A DNA stretch of 64,000 nucleotides from Sipunculus nudus (GCA_026874595.1 CM049306.1:53908019-53972018); one strand, 5' to 3'. Counted from the first letter of the stretch, positions 22,493 through 35,067 are shown. The notes: a model not told the origin generated them from the letters alone. A program made the numbers and translations.

Positions 22493-24725
22493 GATGTATA
22501 TGATGTATATGGGTAAGATCACTCAAAAAAAATTATAACCGATCTGTTAATGCTTGATCATAAAGCAGAAAGGCAGAAATGGAAAGTCTATCTACGAATT
22601 ATTCATATATTATCTGTAAAAGAAAGACATGTTATTTTCAAAGTAGTTGAGGGGGCGATGGCATTTGTAAACTGCTATAAAGTAGAGGATATATATATCC
22701 TCATCCCCCTGTAATGACGCCCCTGCTTGGCTGAACGCGTCTCTGTTGCTAAAGCTTCACATGTGTTTGGAAAATTAATGACCGGTATCAGGTAACACAA
22801 AAAAGTTACACAGATTGAAGTTTTTTTTAATTTCAAGTGAATAAGCATTATTGGAGTCTAACGCAGGCCTATAAAGGCCCGAATCGCTCATGTTGCTCAA
22901 TACAAACAGTATCTTTCTGAATGCGGTGGTGGATGAGAATTGATATTTTTATGAGTAGAGGAAGACAATAATTATTTGATTGAAGAAGATGGATGTTTCT
23001 GGCGATAATGGGCTTAACTAATAAAAAAAGACTTCCTTAGAACGTCAGGATTTCGGAACGGCAAAAAAGAAAATATGATGAACACAGACAACTTCTGCAA
23101 ATATAAATAGTCAACTAATTAGGCTTTCCGCTTATCTGAGTTCATGAAAATAACCAATAAAACATTCTAAGCTGGAAGATTAAAAACATAATTAGCTCTG
23201 GGAGAACAGTGAATACTTAATTCTATGGCGCAATTAATTAAGCATGATAAAATCAGAATTTTTAGTCAACACACGAAAATCGTGGGATATATTTTCTGCT
23301 AATTAATTGTCAGTCTGAAAAATGTAAGAGAATATTCAATTAGTCTTGGGGGAAAGTCTAATAATATTAATAAATTTTTTCTTATAAAGCGTACTTATAA
23401 AGATGACAAGAATCCGCTTAAAGTGCTAAATCATTTAATATGTATATATGACAATTATATACATTGTTAAAGTAAATCACATTCTATTTGATATATATGT
23501 GCTATATATTCATATTTTACAGTCACAGAGTTAAGATCGATAAAATAATTAATGAATTATAATACATAGATATTTTCTTTCATTTAAATAATAAATTATT
23601 GCACGCTTTCCAAAAATAATGGGTCAAATGGACATACAAATGACTATTCTTATGTAAACAGTTGACCATAGAGTGCTTCTTAATATCATATTTTTGGCGG
23701 TTAAGATAACGAAATGCCCAAATAAATTTCAGAAAAAGTTTATTAACTGTAGAACATTTTCATTATGAGAGGTTAACTTGATACTGCCGGTGCAAGTGGT
23801 TTTTGCCTTTTCTATTTTCTCAGAAAATGCCTGAATACGTTCTAAGAATATATATTTCTCTGTCTTAAAATAGTTAAAAATTCATACCTATCAAAGGTAT
23901 CTTATTATATTTAACTCCGCTAGAAAAACATGTTCCTGACATATTTGCTGTCACTTTACAACTGGTAGGCTATAACCGGAACTGGTGTAAGTCAGGATTA
24001 TCGGCATTTGCCATTAACTTTAGAACGGCTTTTTCGTCATTTCAGCCAGAATAGTATTGTACTTGGGGAAAACAACAACAAGCAGTGTATGACAAAACAG
24101 GCATTTTAGACAACGCATTACTCGGTCCGTTTACAACTTTTATGCCATAAAGACAGGTAAATATGATGTCCACATGGACCTTTCACGTGTCGTGAGTGCA
24201 GAACATTAGGTTATATTAGTGTCGCGAGTGCAACACTCTCTTGAGCGGCTCTTTAAAATAATTTTCAAATCTTCTTTCCAACGGGAAGACAATAATGCAC
24301 TGTCAAACCCGCGCTTCGCCTTCTGAATATTAAGCTGTAACACTAAACTCCAAACAAGATAGACAGAAAGTTTTATACAGTCGGACTTATGCATGTAGGC
24401 ATGTTAAAGATATGATCTTATTTTAATTAATTATTGCTACAGATAAACCGGGCATTAACTAGAGGCATAAATTGGAAGCTTAAGCTTTGGCAAGGCTCGT
24501 CCATGACCAGCGAGGACGACTCTGCCATTGCCCGCTACAATTGTCACATTAATATAATTCTTATCATGTACATTAGGCCTTAAGTCGGCAAATCACCTGT
24601 AGTACATCCCTCACCAAGGTGAAGTGTTATGGAGGAATATATATAAATATAAAACGTTTAGGCTAGATCACCTATTGCGATAAAAGGTTTAATGATTCAT
24701 GATATATTGGGAGCTCAAAGTTAAG
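22488..24725. other. Non-coding AT-rich stretch
   Basis: Very AT-rich sequence with scattered ATATAT and no supported frame. Confidence 0.5.
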
Positions 24726-24817
24726 ATGCCTTATGTAAGGAATGCGGCATGAGATATTTCATTTGTACCGAATCGGCAGCATGTATGTTTTAAATGAGTT
24801 GGTCCTGGATACCATAC

Positions 24818-24883
24818 CATGCGGAACCGGCAAAAATCGCTAAATATATAGCGATTCGTTTTGCCGGATACGTATTCCGCATG
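24818..24883. repeat. Long hairpin (66 nt)
   Basis: Nested perfect arms: CATGCGGAA (24,818) with TTCCGCATG (24,875); CCGGCAAAA (24,827) with TTTTGCCGG (24,859); ATCGCTA (24,836) with TAGCGAT (24,849); a 6-nt loop; and only small bulges. Weaker inverted similarity extends outward to about 24,728 and 24,905, so this may be the core of a small palindromic MITE. Confidence 0.75.
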
Positions 24884-25070
24884 CCGAACCCGCGCATAAG
24901 GAATCAAGGAATCTCACCTTATTTATTTAGTCAATACCGAATGTATACACATTCCGTACATGACGAATCTTGCTTAAAATGACGCAATTTTCATTATTTA
25001 CGGCTGGAATATCAGACATATCAACGTAAATTTTCCTATCCCTTGACTCTGGTCTCTGATATGTTCAATG

Positions 25071-25789
25071 TACGCTCTTTACACAGCGCTTTACCTACAG
25101 GCTTACTACCTATATCGTAAGCGCTGTTTGTTTTGACCTTGTATCCTGAATCGCTATACCAGAGGGGAGCACTGCATTTTAGTCTAATCAGATGAGACCC
25201 TGTGCTCGAAGACAAAACGTTTTACCAGCCAAGCGTTGAATAAACGGAGCAAATGTTGTTCATTTCGTTTTGAGTGACAACTCATCGCCCCGGCAACCGT
25301 TTAAACAGGCCACAGGCTCAGAGAGAATGGCCCCGCAAGTGGTTTGCACAGGTCATTGTGTACATAGGATGCCCCGCAGGTGAGCTGTCATTCAAACGAA
25401 ATGAAACAACATAGGCTCCGTGCACACCTCGCTAGTTTGTTTCGGTTTTGCTGTCATCGGATACATGGCTACATAGTTGTCATGTCATAATCGAATCGGT
25501 CGATGATGCTGGAACGCAGGGAAGCATTTAAAATTCGACTTTTCTTTTCTAAATAAAACCATAAAACTTTCATCAAGAGCGGCGCTTGAACCGCAGCTCT
25601 GGGCGGAGCCAGGATGCCTGTCGAGTGTTTGTTAACTTGCATTTGGTTGACTGCCAGTCACATCACCAGATTTTTCAGCAGACAGACCTGCCACCTGGTG
25701 TCTAAGTGTATAAAAAACGGTCATAGCAGGCAGCGGGAAAATCAGTAGCTTCTTTAGAAGCGCAAGATTTACGCTGCCTCGGGAGCGTA
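25071..25789 (+). mobile_element. Non-autonomous TIR transposon 'TACGCTC', copy 1
   Basis: A 719-bp element collinear, in inverted orientation, with 34,370-35,067. It begins TACGCTCTTTACACAGCG and ends with the complement of TACGCTCCCGAGGCAGCG. The two ends form an 18-bp imperfect TIR with identical first 7 and last 5 bases. Subterminal AGCGCTTTACCTA...CGTAAGCGCT forms a further inverted pair. No transposase frame is present. Flanks here (TTCAATG and TTCACTG) are only loosely repeated; the sister copy shows a clean 9-bp target duplication. Confidence 0.85.
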
Positions 25790-25806
25790 TTCACTGCAGT
25801 GAATAC
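25787..25806. repeat. 20-bp perfect palindrome at the element's right end
   Basis: GTATTCACTGCAGTGAATAC reads the same on both strands and overlaps the last three bases of the TACGCTC element. Confidence 0.9.
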
Positions 25807-25888
25807 AACGGTAAGGAGTAGTATATGTAATGATATCTAGTAAGTACGGACACTGTTTCTTATTTTTGGTCATTCCGTTTTTCAGTGT

Positions 25889-26330
25889 TATAGAAGCATT
25901 CTCTAGTTGCATGAAAATAAGCTGTACCCATCATGTGCATGTTTTTTATCTTATTTAGGTCTTATCCTGTAGTGAACCTTGTATCTGAAATATTAGTCCT
26001 GACATTTCACCCTGAATGCCATTTTAGTAACCTGGTGTGGCAACAAGATAAGTGGCTTTGGTATAATTCGTCGTCATTTTCAAAGGCTATTTCGTTATTT
26101 TAAGAGTGTTTTTATGAGCCATGAACAGATGATCAAAAGGTGCTGTTGTGTGTGTAAACAACATATTACTTGCACCCGACCCACAGACATACTACAACCG
26201 TGCATTATTTTACCTGTCGATGACCTGGGACCCAAAGAGGTTGGGTGAAGGGATTACTTCTTAGATTTCAAGCATTTCATGACAGCTTCATATGTAAGTA
26301 AATCTTTACCCAACTAGATTTATCTTCTTT
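25889..26330 (+). repeat. Duplicated block 1, first copy (partner 46,862-47,307)
   Basis: Shared from AGAAGCATTCTCTAGTTG through GTGCATTATTT-like sequence, AAAGAGGTTGGG, GAAGGGATTA, TTTCATGACAGCTTC and CCAACTAGATT, all in the same order and orientation. No common reading frame is evident. Confidence 0.85.
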
Positions 26331-28674
26331 AGGGGTGTTTGTAGTTATGAGATTAACCATTGGTCCCTCAACCAGGACGATGTATGACCGTATCCATATC
26401 ATATAAGGAAGTACCGGCTTCTGTGGTTCATGGGTGAAGCACAATAATCAAAGTCGTGAGGTCGTGAGCTCGAATCTCAGTCGAGATATTTTTCACAGTC
26501 GGCCCCAACCAAGGGTGAGCGCTCTGCAGGCTTAAGGGAAGGTCGTGCCCAGTGATTCACTCACAAAAAAAGTGCGCCTTTCGGTATGACCGAACATTGG
26601 AGACCATTACACAACCATGGCCCGCAGGTGCAGTAGTCACCGAGCCTTGTTAACGAAAGGTTATGCAAGGAGAAAGCTTGTGCTACTATCTTGTCACGTA
26701 GCCGGCAAACGGAATGGAAACTGGACTTCTAAATATACCTGATTAAACTAGCATTAGAAATAGCTACCTCCAACCAATATTAAAAAAATTAAAGCTGCAA
26801 AATCATCTTCCTCTTGAATTAGAACTGATGACATTTCTGGCTTCCTTTGTGTATGTATTAATGGTCTAAGGATAATTCTAGTTATGAAAGGTTTTTCTGA
26901 TAACGCCTCCGTGAATGATGTATGAATATGTTTATCAGCAATGTGTTTGTAAACAGCGATGTTGACAAACGGGAAACATGTAACCTAAGGTGGTAAGTTG
27001 CAGATAAGCGGAGATGGAAAGGTATTGTTGCAAAACACCATTTGCAAAGCTCTGGCTTATCCGTCTAGCCACGAGATGCCCTTGATTTATTTTTTTAGCG
27101 CACCCCCATATTATAAGCAAGTTGATTTAAACAAAAGAAGCAGCCTGTGTGCGGTGATATCCGCATTTTCTGGTCTATTTTTTTTTAAAAAAGGTTCCAA
27201 GGGATTACCTTTAGTTTATGAAGGTCAGATAGGTGTTGAGGCCCCTTTAAAATTTATATAAATAAATAACCTGTGTAAGCATTATCGACTCGTGCCCTCG
27301 AAAAACAATATGCATAAGTCAGACAGAGGCTGTATCTAGTCGAGTCAAAACAACATATAACGGAAGCTGGCTGGGTAAGGTCATGTGCCGATGAATCGTA
27401 TAGCAAGCGCCGTGTAGTTTTATTTTCAAAGTACAGAATGTACGAGGTTGTGTACACGAAGCAGTCATGCACACCTGCCAGGGAATTTCGGCCAAGACAT
27501 GCGGGTTATCAAAAGGACATCCGGCCGGCCCGTCCGCAGGGATGCAGGATCGATAGAAATAAGCGGTATGAAGCCAACGGGCGGTCGGGGAACTTCCGGC
27601 CAAGGCACATAGCCCGTGGTTTAAATTCCATTACGCAGCGATCAAAGCCTTAATGACGTGACATTCAACCCTGCCAAGTCCAACTATACCGGTGTTAACT
27701 GATGCGAGATTATCTTCTCACGATAATGTGACTAAGTGAAGACGACGATCTTGCGGGATTGAATTCAAGGATGTCATGGTCAAACATCCTTTACCGTTCA
27801 CTCTTTAAGAAGATAAATCTTCAATTTTCAAAGAGTTCATACAGTGGTTTGTCATGTTTAACCATGTAAGATCATAGTGACCTTTTTTTGTAGTTTCACC
27901 AAAAATACTTTAACTAGGACCTTTGTTGTAACTAAAAACAGGATATTTTCAATGAGCTGTAACTGATCATTAGTAAAGAATGTGGATTTGATTATTTTTT
28001 TACCATTGACTGTAACCCATATCTTGGTCCAGGATATCTTTCACATACTAGTAATTTTCAAAATAAAGGCAATGTCTCCTGAATGAATCTGCTTTAGTAA
28101 TCCGGCAATGGAGATATTTAACGCCACCTGCTTATTACAATAATTGCCAGATATGTAGGTAACATGTTTTCTGAACGTTTCTGAGAGTTCACTTCAAGAT
28201 ATTATAAAAAGCCTTAATTAATACCGGTGTTATATGATGCTAGATTAATTTCTGGTGATTGTATTACTAAGTCGAAGTCCCTTAGGTATAAAATTCAGCA
28301 TGTCATGGTTTTCAGACAAATTTCTTCAAATTCACTTCTTAGGATGATAGATGTTCTGTAAAATATGATAAATTCCACACAAATGAGAATATTTACACAC
28401 CAAAACGCAGAGTGAACGTTTTTTAAGCTTATCATGCCTTGTTCTCTGTTCAATTTGCGAAGATCGCTCGATTGTCTGTAAATAAGCATGATAGTGGCCA
28501 TATGATACGATGGATGTTTAAAGCCATCTGGTATTGGCTGTATGAATATTTAATTCACCAGCCCTGGAACTATTACATAACACTCACAAAGTCAATACAA
28601 CATGACCACATGACACGCTGTATTTGGCTTGCTAGGTTATACAGTCAGTCTACTGCAGCTGTTTGGATATATAA
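26331..28674. other. Segment private to the first duplication copy
   Basis: No supported gene. It contains a tRNA-like segment near 26,420-26,500 (listed separately) and a GC-richer island at about 27,470-27,640, in which GGGAATTTCGGCCAAG and GGGAACTTCCGGCCAAGG form a direct repeat. Confidence 0.45.
26420..26500 (+). repeat. tRNA-like sequence, possible SINE head
   Basis: An A-box-like GTGGTTCATGGGTGAAGCAC and a B-box-like GAGCTCGAATCTCA are spaced as in a tRNA. The fold is poor and no intact tRNA is claimed. The downstream CGGCCCCAACC and GTGATTCACTCAC could be the SINE body. Confidence 0.3.
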
Positions 28675-29145
28675 TTAATTTCTGTCTGAGATGTAATGTG
28701 TCACGTGAGTATTGACGAAGGAGTAGACGTCCTTCAGTTAATCTTTGAAAAGGAATATCCCATTGGGAAGAATAGGAGATAACCTCTGTCAAGATAGTTT
28801 TCATGCTTATGTGCTATGTCTTCTGTTTTCAATCGTCAAGACTGGTCAGTAGAATCTGGGTAACCAAAGCACCAAATGAGGTTAAATATAACGTGATAGG
28901 TTTTCTGGTAAAAACAAGCTGCCCTGCATCCACACGTCATTCGGTATTATTCCTGTTTAAATATAAATCAGTGCAAGCTTCCCCTTCGTCTTTGATGCAG
29001 CGAATATTAACACATCTAAGTGTCACATCTAAGCCTCCATATACTCAAAGTACTGACTGTTTACACTGTCTTTTAATAGCCCAATTAAATACGGTTCTTT
29101 ATCGTTAGGCCTTGCCATATATTGAATTTGATATCATGCAGTGAG
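28675..29145 (+). repeat. Duplicated block 2, first copy (partner 52,631-53,130)
   Basis: Collinear from TTTCTGTCTGAGATGTAATG through ACGTCCTTCAGTT, GGGAAGAATA, TCAGTAGAATCTG, AAATATAAATCAGT, TTTGATGCAGCGAATATTA, CACATCTAAGCCTCC and AAATACGGTTCTTTAT. No frame is shared at useful length. Confidence 0.88.
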
Positions 29146-29863
29146 AGTTTTACCAACAAGGGACCCATGGGTCATGACGCTCAGCCGACTGACATGTTAA
29201 CAATAAGTCCTTGTATAGGGAACTAATTAAGATAATGTAGGTTGCACCATCGTTCATGCAAGTTAGCTTAAGTATATTAACACGCATAAGCTCACCAAAT
29301 TTTAGAACTTTGACCCACACCTGAGGATTCTCTTAATTTGTGTGTATTTTGCATTATTTCTGGGGTGCTCAAACCTGCCGCATAAGTTGGAAAATATGAG
29401 TTATAGATACCTATAATATCAAGTTTGCAAGGATTCTGTTTATGGGCCTCTCTGGAGAAAAAGTGACAGCCGTAAGTGCAAATAATAAAACTATTAATTA
29501 TGTAGCTAAATAGAAAGTAATAGCCCCAAAGAAAACAAACGTGTCCAAGAAGAGCGTACTGACGATGCCTGTGCCAAATGTGTTAGTCAAAATCAGAGCG
29601 GAAGTAGGTAAACTGTTGTGGAGAAGAAAATCCAACTTTGTATTAATCATATAGACTATTATGATTATTATTACAATTATTTTTAATATTAGTATATATA
29701 TGAAAGAGCCAAATCTAACGCGTAACCTGCTATGCATAGTGTTGGCGCTTCATCTTCAAATAAACATCATAAATAGTGATCTAAAATTACGACCTCTCTT
29801 CCGGAAAGTTCAGTCCATGGGATATTACTATTTTTGTTTTAATTTCTCCTGTAAGATCCACCT

Positions 29864-29892
29864 CCCCACCCCACCCCACCCCCCTTCCCCCC
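29864..29892. repeat. C-rich tract (G-quadruplex potential on minus strand)
   Basis: CCCC blocks separated by single A, then C6-TT-C6: five C runs of four or more. The duplicate at about 55,530 has only one short C run, so the tract expanded here or shrank there. Confidence 0.8.
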
Positions 29893-29951
29893 ACGTCACA
29901 AATAACCAAGCGAAGAGATTGCGTGTGGTTCTCGTATGCATAGCTAATTGG

Positions 29952-30345
29952 TAGTGGTGTGCCGATTAGTCGATTTAATCGAGCATTGTTCGTTTTCTTT
30001 CAAAATCGATTAGATCTATTGCAATTTTTCGATTATGTATGCTCATGCAAAGAATCAGATCCTGCCAGAGATATACGAACTCAAAGTAACGAACAGGATC
30101 AAAACCGAATCATGATGCAGCCAGCGATCGAAGGACGGCCAGTCGATACGGGTGGGTTGATGGTTTCGTTAGTAATACCGATGCACATATCAGCTATTTA
30201 CTGAGGTCAATATTTTAGGAAACCGTACACAACAGATTTCAAGGTAATAGAAAGAAAATTTAATAATCGATTAATAATCGATAATCGGTCGTTTTTATTT
30301 TTCATTCATCGATTATGATTTTAAAACTCGTTCCTACCATTACTA
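29952..30345. mobile_element. hAT-like non-autonomous element, first copy
   Basis: It starts TAGTGGTGTGCCGATTAGTC and ends near CGTTCCTACCATTACTA, whose complement starts TAGTAATGGTAGG. The inside is rich in ATCGATTA motifs in both orientations. TAGNGGTG ends suggest hAT. The partner at about 55,596-56,005 is flanked by CTAATTA on both sides, compatible with an ~8-bp target duplication. It is present in both segment copies, so it predates the duplication. Confidence 0.4.
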
Positions 30346-30383
30346 ACATTACTAAGAAATTACAAGATATACTTTGTAATTTA

Positions 30384-30718
30384 GGCCAAAAAAATAAAAG
30401 GTATGGTTCACAGGCACCGCCCGTATCAATTTTAAACCCCGCATCAAAAAGTTTTATTTTGATTTTTAATAGAAACTAACCAATTATGAGCTGCAGCCCA
30501 TCGGACATTTCTTTCAAGAAGATAAAATTATACAGTTTCCTTTGTTTTGTAGTGCTTTTACTTGTTTAGCGATATAAATCTGTTATTATCATGCTTTTCC
30601 CTTATCATTTGACATTTTTATCGAAACATACCAAAAAATTAATTAAAAAAAACCGCCCGCCCGCATTGATTTCTGAAAAAAAGTGCCTAGGAACCATACC
30701 TTTTTTTTTATTTTGGCC
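30384..30718 (+). mobile_element. PIF/Harbinger-like MITE, copy C
   Basis: A 335-bp element from GGCCAAAAAAATAAAAGG to TTTTATTTTGGCC with terminal inverted repeats, closely similar to copy D (42,074). It is absent from the corresponding place in the second segment copy (about 56,010-56,060), which acts as an approximate empty site. The flanks are TTA left and CTAA right, so the target duplication is imperfect. Confidence 0.75.
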
Positions 30719-31476
30719 CTAATGATGATATTTTAAGGTGCAATGGTTCCTTAATATAGTCTGTACTTATTAGATTAGAGAGTCATATATGAATAGTCAT
30801 TTGTCGTCAATATCTAGTCAGTGTTACCCTCATCGTGTAAAATAATATGTCGGTTATATTTCTGATGCAGTGTAATAAAAGGAGTTGAAATAAATCTGTT
30901 TTTAATTATTATTTCCCTAATTGTGAAGTAGCTCTTTTTTCAATTAAATTATTTACATGATCAAATGTTATGCTGCGCGTTTGTCAACTACAAAAACAGC
31001 CAACTTCAATTTACAAATGTTTGCGTTCTTTCGGCTTCCCTACCCCTTAGGGCCCATTCGCTGCAAAACACTCTCTGCTGACAGGTTCCCGCGTATTTCC
31101 GTGCCCTTATTAATCCCGGCCGATCCAATCCATTCCCCGGAAGCACTTCAAAGCGTTAACGTGGCGCCATCTTTCGTACAGATTAAAATCCGGATATCGA
31201 AAGGTATTTACTTAGCTTTTAAAAATACTTAGCATTTTAATTGATTTTTAAGGTAATGTCCTTATGGGAAGCATAGAAAACATAAAAAATCTGTTTGGCA
31301 CAGGACGGAAATAGAATCTTGTGCTACGGCTGTTGAGGGTGTATCTTTGTTTATTGATCTATTCACGGCTCACGGTCAGACCACCATCCTTTAAAAAGCG
31401 CTTCGGAAGCAAGCACTTCCTGGAATTCAAAATTATGCGTGTCCTTGTGAATTAACGATGACCCACGCCTACCCGA

Positions 31477-31562
31477 CTGTCGCTGGTAATCGCAACCAGA
31501 AAGACGTTTTTAGAAATGTGTATTTACAATTAAAGCAGCAAACCTGATACACAGACATTGAT
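31477..31562. other. Highly conserved non-coding stretch 1, first copy
   Basis: 86 bp identical to 56,836-56,921, inside a ~220-bp zone (31,340-31,562) with only about eight differences, while surrounding duplicated sequence is clearly more diverged. All six frames are short. It contains AT-rich homeodomain-type cores (TACAATTAAAG). A regulatory element or small RNA is inferred only from the conservation. Confidence 0.6.
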
Positions 31563-34071
31563 TACAAACACAGAACCCAGAGGTTCTGGAAATCAACTTA
31601 ATCTGAGCTGAGATAAAACTATCTTGACGATTCTGTTTTAATTAATGCGCAACAAGCAGGCGTCACTTTATATCCGTCATCAACTTAATTATTACTTCTC
31701 TAACGCGATTCACAGCGAAATCTTCCAGTATGATTGGTTTAATGTTTAAATATTTTTAAGCCATACACTCATCACTTCGTGACAAAAACATTAATTTTAC
31801 TCTACTGACATGTATCCCCGTGGTCACACATAAAAATTGTTCTTTCGACTCTGGGAACAAAACTTTGTTGCGAGTTAATTTACCTGTTGAGACACAATAC
31901 ACGGAATTTGCCAGCTTTGCCAATAAAAAAAAACATCAAAATTTGCTTAAACTCTTGAAATGGTGGAATTGATCAACACTAAATTTAGTCCATTTTCCGT
32001 ACCTTTAAGAAAGGTTACAATAAATTTTACCATAGTAAAATAAGGAAAATTACGAAGGCCCTGTTCTCCATTTGCATAAATATAGAGCCATGAACAAAAA
32101 GGAGTCTTAATTCGTGAAACAATATTTTTTTTTGCATGGCAAAACTCAAAGGCTAAACAGAATATTTAGTGAACGATCTTTCAAACTTTTGTTCATCAAA
32201 CTTTCAGGCTGACTGCTCAGACCTCGCCAACATTCAAACCCTGTCACACATAAACACTTATAAACATTGTAAATGCTGAGTGAACTCTCACCCTTCCGTT
32301 AGAGGCGTTTTTTTTCTGAAAAGGGACCGCTTCCAATTGGGCACTTTGGGACGGCAAATACTACTTGTCCCAAATGAAATTTGTTTTAATCAAAATTGGT
32401 TACATTTCAAGGAAATCTCCTCTGTGTATATTTCACTACAGTACACAATTGACCAACTAATAAATTTATTCCGTAAAACATGTTAGTTGCTAACGTCAGC
32501 AATTCCAGGTACAATTCTTGTATTCTCTAGAAAACATAAAGCATGTATTGCTTTTTATATAAATATTCTAAATACTAATATTAGTAAAAAATCATCGAGA
32601 GATTGGCAAAAAATTTCCATTTTGACTCATTATCGGCTCTCTCATTAGTTTGAAATATCGCACTTCGGAAATCGTTTACACGCTATTTTACCGAGTACAT
32701 TTATCACATAGATTAAGCTAATTTATACCTCAGATGTTATTGTTGTTAGAAGTTGTTGACAATACATTATCCAATCATCAAATCAACCAACGTTTAAGAC
32801 TATTAAAGGGGCACAATCACCTATAAAGCATATTGAGCTGTCACGGAAAATAGCTTCTTCCCTTTAAAGTAAATCTGTAATCACGGGGCCTTTTATGGTA
32901 AATAGACTTTTATGGTAAACCGAATTAATTTTTATTTTGAATGTCTTTCTACAGGCTATTGTCGCTTGTAGTTCAGCTTTGAAACCATATAATATTAATT
33001 GTCTTATAATACACATTTACTCATAGTTATTTTAGTCTCTTGCCATATTGTTCATAATTATTATAGTGGTTGTATTGTGTTCCTTGTACAGGAACTCGGT
33101 TGAAACAGGACTCTATTGGTTCAGGCAATAATGAAACATGTTACACTAAATGAATGAATACACCTCATGAATGATTGTGATGATTGTAGTTATTTGATGA
33201 ACCGTGTTGGATGATTTATTTTAGGCCAGTTTTTCATAATAATATTGGGAAATATTGAAAAGATAAGAGCAAACGGGCCAGCAACGACCTTCTCGGGTAA
33301 TGCTTTGCTTAGGCCATCGAAGCGAGAGTCTGTGTCAAAAATGTACCGCTGGCAACTATGGTTTTCGTTTATTTTACCTTGAAGATTCTTGGAGACCACT
33401 TACATATCCTGTTAGGATAACATGGCAATAAAAAAGTTAAAATAGTTTCTTTAATTACAACAATCTACTTAGTAAATTTCTTCTACGGACTTATTCTTTA
33501 TTGTGTAAAGTATAAGACAGGGTTCATACTGAACAGTTGGTGATAAAAAAAACTATGGGACAATGCAAGTTTGTACTGAAAGTTAATCAAATGGAACATC
33601 AGACTTACAAAACGATTTTTGTATCAACTCTCTCGCTCCATCACGGTGCCACAGACATTGTTTTAAGATTCATTCTGCGTTTTCGGTTAAAAAATGCATG
33701 TACATACCAAAAACACATCTCATTATCTCAAAAGAGAAACATGAATTAACTACGCACATTGAAGCTGAAGGTTTAAGATTGATAACAAAATGGATTGTTT
33801 ATTTACCAAATATTAAACAAGAAAATGGAGCTTATTTATTCTGCAAGATGTTTCGCAATATTTATTTAACATTGTTGATGTTATAATTATATATCAAGCC
33901 AAGACGTCTATTTACCCATTGGCAAATGCATAATGACCACTATCGTTGGGTATAATTTTTGTACAGAAATATGCCTGGTTTTGCCGTCGTCCAACGAAGC
34001 CGTTAAAGAAATAACCTTTTGGATTGTGTATCAGTTATTGATATCCGTTATCTTCTCGCTTTAGAGCATGG

Positions 34072-34245
34072 TTTAATGGACGCGCGGTATGCGGATTGCG
34101 GCAGCAGAACGCGGTATATGCTGAATACTATATAAACTCGCATGAGGGCATTTACTGACCTGGCGGTAAAAAATGCGATGAGAATTCAATTTTACCGCTT
34201 TTCTCATACCGCATTCCGCATAATGCATACCGCTCTTCCGGTAAA
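34072..34245. mobile_element. MITE with TTTACC-type ends, first copy (internally deleted)
   Basis: The left end reads TTTAATGGACGCGCGGTATG. The right end, on the complement, reads TTTACCGGAAGAGCGGTATG. It corresponds to the 283-bp copy at 59,435-59,717 but lacks about 110 internal bases after AAAATGCGAT. Confidence 0.55.
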
Positions 34246-34360
34246 CGCAGCTTAAGATGAAAAGTCAAATATTAAGAGGACCGACCTTGACAAAAGATTT
34301 TTTAATATAATTAATGGATTATCTGCCTGGCCCAATGTTTCACTGGAGCTCCATTATTCA

Positions 34361-34369
34361 ATAATTGTT
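34361..34369 (+). repeat. Target-site duplication, left (ATAATTGTT)
   Basis: An identical 9-mer occurs at 35,068-35,076 on the other side of the inserted element. The un-inserted second copy has a single CTATAATTGTTGAGC near 59,935. Confidence 0.9.
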
Positions 34370-35067
34370 TACGCTCCCGAGGCAGCGGAAATCTTGCGCT
34401 TCTAAAGAAGCAACTGATTTTCACGCTGCCAGCTTTGACCGTTTATGATATATTTAGACACCAGATGGCGGTTTGTTGTCCACTGAAATAAACGTGCGTA
34501 TGATGTGACAAGCAGCCAATCAGATGCCAATAAACAAACACTCGACAGGCATCCTGGCTCCGCCCATTGCCGCGCTTCAAGCGCCGTTTGATGAGTTTCC
34601 GGTTGAATTTAAATTGCCCCCTCTGCATTCTCGCATCATGGACCGATTCGATTATGACATTATGACTGTGTTAGCGTAGCCATGTATCTGTTGTCTGCAG
34701 AACTGAAACCAGCCAGCAAAGTGTGCACGAAGCCTTTGTTGTTACGTTTCGTTTGAATTACAGCTCACCGGCCGAGCATCCTATATGCCCAAGGCCCTAA
34801 GCAAACCACGTCAGGGGCAATTCTCTCTGAGCCTCTGGCCTGTTTAGACGGTTACGCTGGGGGATGAGCTGTCACTCAAAAGAAATGAATATGATTGGCT
34901 CCGTGTATGCCTCGCTTGGCTTTGTCTTCCAGCACAAAGTTTCATCTGATTGGACAAAAATACAGTGCTCCCCTCTGGTGTTGCAAAGCAGGATACGAGG
35001 TCATAACAAACAGCGCCTTACGATATAGGAAGTAGCCCTATAGGTAAAGCGCTGTGTAAAGAGCGTA
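34370..35067 (-). mobile_element. Non-autonomous TIR transposon 'TACGCTC', copy 2
   Basis: A 698-bp element, inverted relative to 25,071-25,789. Ends TACGCTCCCGAGGCAGCG and, on the complement, TACGCTCTTTACACAGCG give an imperfect 18-bp TIR. It is flanked by a perfect 9-bp direct repeat. The second segment copy reads straight across the insertion point (GGAGCTCCATT...ATAATTGTTGAGCTT), a natural empty site. There is no transposase. TIR and duplication length fit Mutator-like elements best, with others possible. Confidence 0.9.
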
